Shown: in pieces, positions 57,753 through 64,000 of the stretch
Layout: each line of letters begins with the position of its first letter
Position numbering within the stretch: the stretch's first letter is position 1
Source: Natrarchaeobaculum sulfurireducens
Lineage (GTDB): Archaea > Halobacteriota > Halobacteria > Halobacteriales > Natrialbaceae
Length of the DNA: 64,000 nt
Assembly (NCBI RefSeq): GCF_003430825.1
Contig: NZ_CP024047.1
Location: 124,001 to 188,000 of the forward strand
Direction: 5' to 3'
Position numbers and translations under genes: made by a program
The notes under the pieces: generated by a model
What the model was told of the DNA's origin: nothing
Databases searched by the model: none
What the model saw: only the letters and a program-made list of their open reading frames with translations

Positions 57753-58562
57753 TCAGTTTGCTTCTCGAACGAGTACTCCGAGACCGAACAGGACGAGTAA
57801 TAGCCCGACGAGAGCGTAGCCGACGACCGCAGCCGAGAGGACGAGTCCGCCGGTCGCACCGACCACTGCACCGGCGGCGGCAACGATCGTCCCGACGAGC
57901 ACTAGCCCCGCCCCCACGAGGTCGGCAGTCATCTCCTCGCCTGCCTCCGACGTCGCATCCGGTCGCTCGAGCGGGTCGACCAGCCGCCACTCGGGGCTGG
58001 TGTCGCGCTCGAGTCGGTAGCGCCCGGCCGAGAGCGACGACAGGAGCGCGTCGCTCGCGGTCTGTACCGACGAATCCCACCAGGGGTCGTCGTCGGCCTC
58101 GCGGTCCGTCCGCTGTACGTAGACGGCGTCACCAACCACGTGGTCGATCGAGGCGGCGTCGTAGCCGACGTCCTCGACGATCCGTGCGAGGAGGAACTCG
58201 CGGGACCACGGAATCGGCTTCTCGAGGGTAAACGCGGTCGATTCGCCGTGAGGGAGTGCGACTGTGAGCCGAACGGTCGTCTCGTCGACGGCACAGACGT
58301 CGATCACGCGGCCCTCGACGTACCCTTCAGGCGTGGTCATCACGTCGATTCGACCGAGTTCGTCCGCGAGGTCGCGGCTGGCAGCCTCGGTCGCTGCCTC
58401 CTGATCGTGTCGCTCGCCGCTGTCTCGAGCACTGCTATGGTGGTTGTCGGTCGGGACGCGGCGGTCGTCGACCCTGCCACGGGTGATCTCGATCTCGACC
58501 TCGCCGTCGTCGTCACTCGTTGCGTGTTCGTCTTCGGTCGGTGTGTCGGCGTCGTCGGTCAC
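57753..58562 (-). CDS. Haloarchaeal protein with C-terminal membrane hairpin
   Basis: A 269-residue protein: an acidic, disordered N-terminus (about 65 residues), then a folded region (LADELGRIDVMTTPEGYVEGRVIDVCAVDETTVRLTVALPHGESTAFTLEKPIPWSREFLLARIVEDVGYDAAS), and two closely spaced hydrophobic helices at the end (about 215-262, GAGLVLVGTIVAAAGAVVGA and AAVVGYALVGLLLVLFGLGVLV). No named family recognised. Probably membrane-anchored with the folded part in the cytoplasm. Confidence 0.65.
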   Translation of the reverse strand: MTDDADTPTEDEHATSDDDGEVEIEITRGRVDDRRVPTDNHHSSARDSGERHDQEAATEAASRDLADELGRIDVMTTPEGYVEGRVIDVCAVDETTVRLTVALPHGESTAFTLEKPIPWSREFLLARIVEDVGYDAASIDHVVGDAVYVQRTDREADDDPWWDSSVQTASDALLSSLSAGRYRLERDTSPEWRLVDPLERPDATSEAGEEMTADLVGAGLVLVGTIVAAAGAVVGATGGLVLSAAVVGYALVGLLLVLFGLGVLVREAN

Positions 58563-58613
58563 TGGTTCGTGTCGACTCGAGCCTACGGGGTCAAGCGGGG
58601 TAAGTCGTTCCCG

Positions 58614-59267
58614 TCACGTTCCGGTGGGGGTCGCCCGGACGACGGCGAACAGGCCGTCGCCGTGGCCCTCGCGGACGTCCACGTCGGCTCCCTCGGCCCC
58701 AGGTTCTGCAGGGTCGTCGAACACCGTCTGAAGCCGCCGCTCGACTTCGAAGCCGGCCGATTCGAGGGCCGAACACGCCTCGGCAGCGGTGAGAAACGTC
58801 GCCTCCGCGTAGAACGGATTCTCGTCTTTGTGGTCCTGGTAGACGGCACCCATCGGACTCGAGCGATCGAGTACGGCCAGGACGAGCGTGCCGTCGGGCT
58901 CGAGGACGCGTTCGAGTTCGGCCAGGGTCGTCTCGCGGTCGTCGACGAACGAGAGCACGGTGACGACGGTGACCACCTCGAGTACGTCGTCAGCGACCGG
59001 GAGGGCTTCCGCAACGCCGCGGACGGGGTCGATCCCGCGCTCCCGCGCTCGTTCGAGCGGGCTGTGAGCCGGATCGAGGCCGACCGAAACGCCGAGTGGG
59101 GCGGCGAATCGGCCGGTGCCGACGCCGACCTCGAGTGCACGACCACCGTCGAACGACTCGGGAAGAGCGCACTCGAGGGCGGCCCGCTCGGCGCGGTAAG
59201 CACCGCGATTGGCGTCGAACCATTCGTCGTACTCCGCGACCAGGTGTTCGAAGGGTGATCTGTTCAT
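58614..59267 (-). CDS. Class I SAM-dependent methyltransferase
   Basis: A 217-residue protein. SAM-binding motif I is ALEVGVGTGRFAAPL, followed by VGLDPAHSPLERARERG (acidic residue after strand 2), GVAEALPVADDVLEVVTVVTVLSFVDD and the post-motif LVLAVLDRSSPMGAVYQDHK. This is a UbiE/Methyltransf_11-type enzyme; substrate unknown. The ATG at 59267 matches the family's N-terminus (MNRSPFEHLVAEYDEWFDANRGAY). Divergent from nothing; the archaemetzincin gene follows further upstream on the same strand. Confidence 0.88.
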   Translation of the reverse strand: MNRSPFEHLVAEYDEWFDANRGAYRAERAALECALPESFDGGRALEVGVGTGRFAAPLGVSVGLDPAHSPLERARERGIDPVRGVAEALPVADDVLEVVTVVTVLSFVDDRETTLAELERVLEPDGTLVLAVLDRSSPMGAVYQDHKDENPFYAEATFLTAAEACSALESAGFEVERRLQTVFDDPAEPGAEGADVDVREGHGDGLFAVVRATPTGT

Positions 59268-59408
59268 CGTCCACTGGTCACACTCCTGGAATAAAAACAC
59301 TGGTACCGGTTCGGTCGGCGAACGCGAGTCGAGGCCGTCGACGATCGAGTTTCCCACAGCCGCGACGTCGAAGGAGGATCTCTCGGCTGCGTCGACGAGT
59401 TGTTGCGA

Positions 59409-59930
59409 TTAGCTGATCAACCGTTGACAGCTGCCACAGAGGTTCTCCTCTTTGATATCGACTTCGCGGACGGTCGGCGAGAAGTTCATGACACAGCGGT
59501 TGTTGTCACAGTGTTCTAAGCCGTAGGTGTGGCCGATCTCGTGGACGATCTCTTTGCGAACGCGGTTCTCGAAGATTTCCGCGGCGCTTTTGTTCGAGAA
59601 GCCGCCGTCGCTCGAGGTCTGGAGCCGGTACGTCGAGACGACGCTGCCGGAGCCATCGAGATAGGCGAGGCCGAAGACGTAGTTACGCCGACGGTAGAAG
59701 AGGTCGTGTGGGGTGATCGCGATGTTCTTGTCGCCCCGACCGACGCGTTCGGCCAACTGGATGAACGGCTCGGCGGAGTACTGGTTCCGTCCGGAGTCGT
59801 ACGCGCCGTTCGGGACCGACTGCGAGTCGTTGATCGAGACGTCGCAGTCGTAGACCGATCGCAGCGCTCCGGAGGCCGCCCGCTTGACCTCCGCGGGGAC
59901 GCTTCCGACCGGCACGATGTCGACGAGCAT
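59409..59930 (-). CDS. amzA: Archaemetzincin zinc protease
   Basis: A 173-residue protein. The metzincin-like catalytic site is HEIGHTYGLEHCDNNRCVMNF (H-E-x2-H-x5-H), followed by the archaemetzincin Cys residues (C, C, then CGSCQ), which hold a second, structural zinc. The fold starts MLVDIVPVGSVPAEVKRAASGALRSVYDCDVSI. Physiological substrates are unknown. It is divergent from the UPF0146 gene, with only 39 nt between the start codons, so promoters must overlap. Confidence 0.9.
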   Translation of the reverse strand: MLVDIVPVGSVPAEVKRAASGALRSVYDCDVSINDSQSVPNGAYDSGRNQYSAEPFIQLAERVGRGDKNIAITPHDLFYRRRNYVFGLAYLDGSGSVVSTYRLQTSSDGGFSNKSAAEIFENRVRKEIVHEIGHTYGLEHCDNNRCVMNFSPTVREVDIKEENLCGSCQRLIS

Positions 59931-59969
59931 GAAAAGGGCTTAGTCGCCAGGCGGCATAAACGTCCCGCC

Positions 59970-60374
59970 GTGTCCGACTCTCGCCGGAACCTGAAGGCAA
60001 TAGTCGATTACCTCCTCGAGTACGACCACGTCGTCGAGGTGGGTATCGGTCGTCGGACCGATGTGGCGGCCCAACTCGTCCAAGCGGGGGTTGCCGTCAC
60101 GGCAACGGACGTCTACCTCCGCGACGTCCCCGACGGCGTCCGGTCCGTCCGTGACGACGTCGTCGACCCCGACCTCGAGGTGTACGCCGACGCCGACGCC
60201 ATCTACGCTCGACACCTCCCACCGGAGCTTCATCGGCCAACGCTCGAGGTCGCCAGGAAGGCCGACACCGACTTCCTGTTTACGACGCTCGGCGGCGACC
60301 AGCCTGCGATACCGGTCGAACGACGGACGATCCGGGAGGGGACGCTGTACGTGGCACGGTCCCAGCCAGGGTGA
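59970..60374 (+). CDS. UPF0146 family protein
   Basis: A 134-residue protein with a Rossmann-like start: LLEYDHVVEVGIGRRTDVAAQLVQAGVAVTATDVYLRDVPDGVRSVRDDVVDPDLEVYADADAIYARHLPPELHRPTLEVARKADTDFLFTTLGGDQPAIP. UPF0146 resembles a reduced methyltransferase fold; function is not known. The GTG at 59970 (VSDSRRNLKAI) is chosen because the family starts there. It precedes the HAD gene by 69 nt. Confidence 0.85.
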   Translation: MSDSRRNLKAIVDYLLEYDHVVEVGIGRRTDVAAQLVQAGVAVTATDVYLRDVPDGVRSVRDDVVDPDLEVYADADAIYARHLPPELHRPTLEVARKADTDFLFTTLGGDQPAIPVERRTIREGTLYVARSQPG

Positions 60375-60443
60375 GGGGCTTCCGAGGTTCGATGGCGTCT
60401 GGAATCCGACCGCCTTTATCATTTCCGGACCGTTAAGCCAGGT

Positions 60444-61319
60444 ATGAACGCAGACGCTGTCGTGCTGGACGTCGATGGGGTGCTCGTCGACGTCGCCGAC
60501 TCCTACCGGCGCGCGATCGTCGACTCCGTCGAGTACGTCTACGACCGGACCATCCGCAAAGCCGACATCCAGCAGTTCAAGGACGCAGGTGGGTTCAACA
60601 ACGACTGGGAACTCACCGACGCCGCCGCGCTGTACGTCCTCGCGACAGGCGAGGGGTACGACGCCTCGATCGACGGGTACACCGACGCCATCGCCGAGTC
60701 GGGCGGTGGACTCGAGGCAGCCGAATCCGTCGTTCGCGAGTCGATCGGCGCGCGGGCGTTCCAGCGCGTCGACGGGAACTGGGACCGTGACCGACTGCGC
60801 GACGTCTTCCAGCAACTCTACCTCGGCACAGCGCTCTATCGCGGTCTCGAGGGCGGCAACCCCGAACTCGAGACGCGCGGATTCATCCACGACGAGCCCG
60901 TTTTGCTCGAGGACGACGCTCGCGATGCGTTGCTCGGCGACTACGATGTGGGTATCCTGACTGGCCGTCCAGCGCCGGAGGCCGAAATCGCCTTAGAGCG
61001 TGTGGGCCTCGAGAGCGAGGTTCCGCTCGAGCACCGCTTTACGATGGACGACTGGGAGGAGGGAAAACCCCACCCGCGGGCGCTGGTGACGCTCGCAGAG
61101 CGTTTCGACGCCGAGACGGTCGTCTTCGTCGGAGACACCTTAGACGACGTTCGGACGGCCGTCAACGCGGCCGACGCCGATCCCGACCGGGAGTACCACG
61201 GCGTCGGCGTTCTCACTGGCGGACTGACTGGTGAAGAGGGACGGCAAAAGTACGAGACAGCGGGTGCAACGGCGGTGCTCGAGTCGATCAACGACCTGCC
61301 GGACTGGCTCGCCGACTGA
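60444..61319 (+). CDS. HAD-superfamily phosphatase (TIGR01548-like)
   Basis: A 291-residue protein. Motif [21 protein letters not shown] has the nucleophile D and acid D; motif III lysine lies in [18 protein letters not shown] and motif IV in [18 protein letters not shown]. The long alpha-helical cap (residues about 30-150, [28 protein letters not shown]) fits the archaeal/bacterial TIGR01548 branch; some relatives act in histidine or phosphoglycolate metabolism, but the substrate here is unknown. A TATA-like CTTTATCATTTCC (about 60413-60425) lies upstream. Confidence 0.88.
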   Translation: MNADAVVLDVDGVLVDVADSYRRAIVDSVEYVYDRTIRKADIQQFKDAGGFNNDWELTDAAALYVLATGEGYDASIDGYTDAIAESGGGLEAAESVVRESIGARAFQRVDGNWDRDRLRDVFQQLYLGTALYRGLEGGNPELETRGFIHDEPVLLEDDARDALLGDYDVGILTGRPAPEAEIALERVGLESEVPLEHRFTMDDWEEGKPHPRALVTLAERFDAETVVFVGDTLDDVRTAVNAADADPDREYHGVGVLTGGLTGEEGRQKYETAGATAVLESINDLPDWLAD

Positions 61320-61704
61320 GACGGGTTGTCGTTCCGTGTTCCTGTCAAACCTGCAACCGTCCGTCGGGTGTGGCGGGACTGACGGACAGTGATCCGTCTT
61401 TCGCTCGTTCGCTGTCGCTTTCTATCACCCGTCGTCGTCGCTATCGACATCCTCTCCCGGTGGTTCAGAACGTAGTCTACCGAGGTACAGCGAGAGTGCC
61501 TCGGGGCTTGACCCGAGGTACTTCACATTCGTGTCACACCGTTTCGACTGCGTTCATCCATATTGTCTCGTAGGGTCTGTTACAATTCTTTACCGGTGAT
61601 CGCCGTCCCGTCAGAGCGGTCACCGGTAAAACGTTGTCCCGATCCGTGTCAATATCCTGAATTTAAACAAAAGCGAATTATCCCTGGGCTCTGATGAGCG
61701 AGGT
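61320..61704. other. Intergenic region before the CetZ genes
   Basis: No gene was recognised. It contains a hairpin GTGCCTCGGG-GCTTGA-CCCGAGGTAC (61496-61521), with a further CGAGGTAC copy at 61481-61488, and the strong hairpin at 61589-61630. GAATTTAAAC (61659-61668) is a likely TATA box for cetZ about 37-45 nt upstream of its ATG. Confidence 0.55.
61589..61630. promoter_or_regulatory. 15-bp stem-loop upstream of cetZ
   Basis: TTTACCGGTGATCGC (61589-61603) pairs with GCGGTCACCGGTAAA (61616-61630) with one T-G pair and a 12-nt loop. It lies about 30-70 nt upstream of the cetZ TATA box. Either a large operator or the terminator of a transcript from the left. Confidence 0.5.
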
Positions 61705-62877
61705 ATGAAGCTCGCGACAATTGGCGTCGGAAATGCCGGCAGCAAGATCATCGACCGAATGCTCGAGTTCGAGGAGGAGACCGGTCGGAATCTCTGCCGG
61801 CACGTTCTCGTCATCAACTCGGCGCGGACCGACCTGGCCAAACCCGACTACGTCCCCGAGGATCGGCGGGTCCTGATCGGTGATACCCACCAGAAGGCGA
61901 AAGGCCACGGCGTCGGCGGCGACGTCGAGGTCGGCGCGGAAGTCGCCAAACACGACATCGACGAGATCCGTCGAGCGTTCGACGACGTCGAGATCCACGA
62001 GGTCGACGCGATTCTCGTCGCAGCGGGGCTGGGCGGCGGCACTGGCAGCGGTGCTGGCCCGGTTGTCATCGACGAACTACAGAAGATGTACGACGAGCCG
62101 GTTTACGGACTCGGCATCCTCCCTGGCGAGTACGAGGGCGGCCGTCCGGCACTGAACGCTGCCCGCTCGCTGCAGTCGTTCGTCCGCAAGGTGGACAACT
62201 TCATCGCCTTCGACAACGACGCCTGGCGCGCCCGCGGCCAGACGATCGAGGAGGGCTACGAGCAAATGAACCGCGAACTCGCGATCCGGATCGTCACGCT
62301 ACTCGCTGCGGGCGAGATCGACGAGTCCGAGGTCGCCGAGAACGCGATGGACTCGAGCGACATCATGCGCACCCTCGACACCGACGGCGTCTCCTCGATC
62401 GGCTACGCGTCGACGGCCATCCGCGAGGAGGGCGAGGGCCTGCTCGACCGGTTCCGCAACGGCGAGGAACTCGAGGCCGGCGCGACCGACGCTGCGAAAA
62501 TCAAGGGGCTGGTTCGCCGGGCGGTCAACTCTCGGCTGACGCTTCCCTGTGAAGTCTCGAGCGCCGACCGTGCACTGGTCGTCCTCTCCGGGCCGCCGGA
62601 GCTGATCTCCCGGAAGGGGATCGAGAGCGCCCGACAGTGGATCGAGCAGGAAGCGGACACCGTCGAGGTGATGGCTGGCGACGATCCGCGACCGAACTCG
62701 CCGGAGCTTGCGGCAGTCGTCCTCCTCTCGAACGTGACCGAGACGCCGCGGATCAAAGACATTCAGAGCCAGGCCGTCGACGCCCAGGACAAGATCGAAG
62801 AGCTCGAGGCCGTCCGCGAAGAGGAGATCAACGACCTGATCACCGACGACGACGACAAACTGGACCCGGTCGTGTGA
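61705..62877 (+). CDS. CetZ-family tubulin-like GTPase
   Basis: A 390-residue protein of the archaeal tubulin/FtsZ superfamily. N-terminal MKLATIGVGNAGSKIIDRMLEFEEETGRN and the GTP-binding signature GLGGGTGSGAGP (near residue 110), then GLGILPGEYEGGRPALNAARSLQSFVRKVDNFIAFDNDAWR. CetZ proteins control cell shape and motility in haloarchaea; this one is closer to the CetZ group than to FtsZ. The C-terminus is acidic (DLITDDDDKLDPVV). 34 nt separate it from the second cetZ gene. Which CetZ subgroup it belongs to needs a tree, so no number is given. Confidence 0.9.
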   Translation: MKLATIGVGNAGSKIIDRMLEFEEETGRNLCRHVLVINSARTDLAKPDYVPEDRRVLIGDTHQKAKGHGVGGDVEVGAEVAKHDIDEIRRAFDDVEIHEVDAILVAAGLGGGTGSGAGPVVIDELQKMYDEPVYGLGILPGEYEGGRPALNAARSLQSFVRKVDNFIAFDNDAWRARGQTIEEGYEQMNRELAIRIVTLLAAGEIDESEVAENAMDSSDIMRTLDTDGVSSIGYASTAIREEGEGLLDRFRNGEELEAGATDAAKIKGLVRRAVNSRLTLPCEVSSADRALVVLSGPPELISRKGIESARQWIEQEADTVEVMAGDDPRPNSPELAAVVLLSNVTETPRIKDIQSQAVDAQDKIEELEAVREEEINDLITDDDDKLDPVV

Positions 62878-62911
62878 TCCGGCCGATGACAATCTCCGGA
62901 GGACGATACCC

Positions 62912-64000
62912 ATGAAACTCGCCCTCGTCGGCGTCGGAAGCGCCGGTGGTCGGATCGTCGACCGACTGGTCACTCTCGAGGAGTCGACCGGCCGGAATCT
63001 CTCGAACGGGAACGTATTAGTCTTCGATACGGCCGAGGACGGCTTCGCTGACCTCGAGTTCGTCCCCGAATCTCGCCGTGCCGTCTTCGGCGACACCCAC
63101 CCCGAAATCGGCCCGGACGGGACCGACGGTGACCCAGACCTCGGCGTCGAGGTCGCCAGAGAGGACATCCACGAACTGCGTCGGGCCTTCGACGACCTCG
63201 AGTTCACCGAGGTCGACGGCGCGTTACTGGTCGCGGGACTGGCAGGCGGCACTGGCGGCGGTGCCGGTGCGGTGTTGCTCGAGGAACTCCAGACGGTCTG
63301 TGACGAGCCCGTCTACGCCCTCGGGGTGTTGCCCGCCGCGGACGAGCCGGATCGTAGTGCGTTGAACGCCGCTCGTGCGTTCCCGTCGTTCGTCGATATC
63401 GCCGACAACGTGGTGCTTTTCGACAACGAAAACTGGCGATCGACGCTCGAGTACGTCGAACCCAGTGTGGCTGCAGACGTCGACGCCGCCCGGACTGAGA
63501 GCGAGACCGACACGACAGTCGACGAGAACACAGCCGACGAGGATACCGATAGCGAAGAGACATCCGACGCCGAAGACGGCGAGGAGGCTGCAAGCGTGGT
63601 AAACTACGTCGAACTCAACCGCGCCGTCGCCACGCGGATTCTTTCGCTGTTCGGTGCCGGAGAACTCGAGTCGACGTCGATCGCCGAGAACCGGGCCGAC
63701 GCGAGCGATCTGGCCCGCACGCTCGAGACTGGCGGTGTCTCTACGATCGGCCGGGCGGAACTCGAACTCGATTCGCCCGGAACTCGAGTTCCCTGGTTGC
63801 CGATCCCGTCGTGGCTTCCAGAGCGCCTGCGCTCGTGGCTCGAGGGTGACGCCGCCGAGGGGGGACCGACCGACGCGGCGAAGGTCAAACGCCTCGTCCG
63901 CCGGGCAGCCGACGGCAAACTCACGCTGCCCTGTGAGATCGACAGCGCGGATCGCGCGCTCGTCGTCCTCTCGGGGCCGCCGGATGCCGTCTCGCGCAAG
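62912..64000 (+). CDS. Second, divergent CetZ-family protein (partial, runs off the window)
   Basis: At least 363 residues, cut by the window end. MKLALVGVGSAGGRIVDRLVTLEESTGRN matches CetZ, but the GTPase loop reads GLAGGTGGGAGA instead of GGGTGSG. It contains an acidic insert (about residues 190-230, ESETDTTVDENTADEDTDSEET) and another Pro/Trp-rich insert (about 290-320, TRVPWLPIPSWLPERLRSWL), both absent from the upstream gene. The C-terminal CetZ region (TLPCEIDSADRALVVLSGPPDAVSRK) is conserved. The two tandem genes, 34 nt apart, are probably co-transcribed. Confidence 0.85.
   Translation, partial: MKLALVGVGSAGGRIVDRLVTLEESTGRNLSNGNVLVFDTAEDGFADLEFVPESRRAVFGDTHPEIGPDGTDGDPDLGVEVAREDIHELRRAFDDLEFTEVDGALLVAGLAGGTGGGAGAVLLEELQTVCDEPVYALGVLPAADEPDRSALNAARAFPSFVDIADNVVLFDNENWRSTLEYVEPSVAADVDAARTESETDTTVDENTADEDTDSEETSDAEDGEEAASVVNYVELNRAVATRILSLFGAGELESTSIAENRADASDLARTLETGGVSTIGRAELELDSPGTRVPWLPIPSWLPERLRSWLEGDAAEGGPTDAAKVKRLVRRAADGKLTLPCEIDSADRALVVLSGPPDAVSRK

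Noticed and set aside
58140-59258. 372-codon plus-strand frame opposite the methyltransferase gene
   Set aside because: It is an antisense shadow of two minus-strand genes with clear protein features.

Overview
The window is chromosomal DNA of a halophilic archaeon (class Halobacteria). Evidence: a complete rRNA operon in the archaeal order 16S - tRNA-Ala(TGC) - 23S - 5S, very acidic high-GC proteins, TATA boxes about 25-30 nt upstream of many start codons with little or no leader, and haloarchaeal genes (PGF-CTERM S-layer-type glycoprotein, CetZ tubulins, RPA/RPAP pair, HemAT, several DUF57xx/58xx/73xx families). The gene set suggests Natrialbales/Natrialbaceae, but I cannot fix a genus from reading alone.

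Layout. 0-3 kb: RPA-type ssDNA-binding protein and its partner, a ribbon-helix-helix protein, a Cys-cluster protein and tRNA-His, the last followed by an array of tRNA-tail repeats. 3.6-11.7 kb: CMD-family protein, tandem-Usp protein, a large surface glycoprotein, a flippase-like membrane protein and a PAP2 phosphatase. 11.7-13.2 kb: tRNA-Phe and tRNA-Val, both with tail duplications, around a DUF7344 regulator. 13.2-23.6 kb: housekeeping and membrane genes (DUF192, ABC exporter, MFS, creatininase family, MptD-like aldolase, Azf-like SDR, DUF309, M29 aminopeptidase, YhhQ transporter). 24.3-30.4 kb: a PadR regulator, the rRNA operon with its processing stems, and tRNA-Cys. 31.3-44.8 kb: tRNA-Lys (again with a tail copy), DUF7119/RimI divergent pair, DUF5810/DUF5809 pair, NUDIX, MFS, HisG, a truncated AEC transporter, SDR, M32 carboxypeptidase, M20 peptidase and HemAT. 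45-64 kb: PIN-ATPase-KH protein, polysaccharide deacetylase-like protein, a tandem pair of membrane hydrolases, NAD synthase, a very large type IV pilin-like protein, an EMC6-like/RLI (ABCE1) operon, methyltransferase, archaemetzincin, UPF0146, a HAD phosphatase and two tandem CetZ genes, the second running off the window.

The most unusual signal is non-coding. Four of the five tRNA genes outside the rRNA operon (His, Phe, Val, Lys) are followed 110-155 bp downstream by a copy of their own last 21-25 nt. Between gene and copy lies an inverted T-arm-like motif. In three loci (His, Phe, Val) the intervening DNA shares a recognisable module, GAACCAGAC.AG ... GTCT.G.CGAGGTTC, able to fold as a hairpin. 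At tRNA-His the arrangement has expanded into identical 110-bp tandem units. This looks like a family of tRNA-associated elements: either very small integrated elements or att scars, or a structured RNA module co-transcribed with tRNAs. A second non-coding family is a pair of 80-bp MITE-like elements with matching terminal inverted repeats (11715-11794 and 43127-43207). Other points of interest are the divergent second CetZ, a strong hairpin upstream of the CetZ pair, a HemAT with an atypical signalling tip, and the truncated transporter gene.
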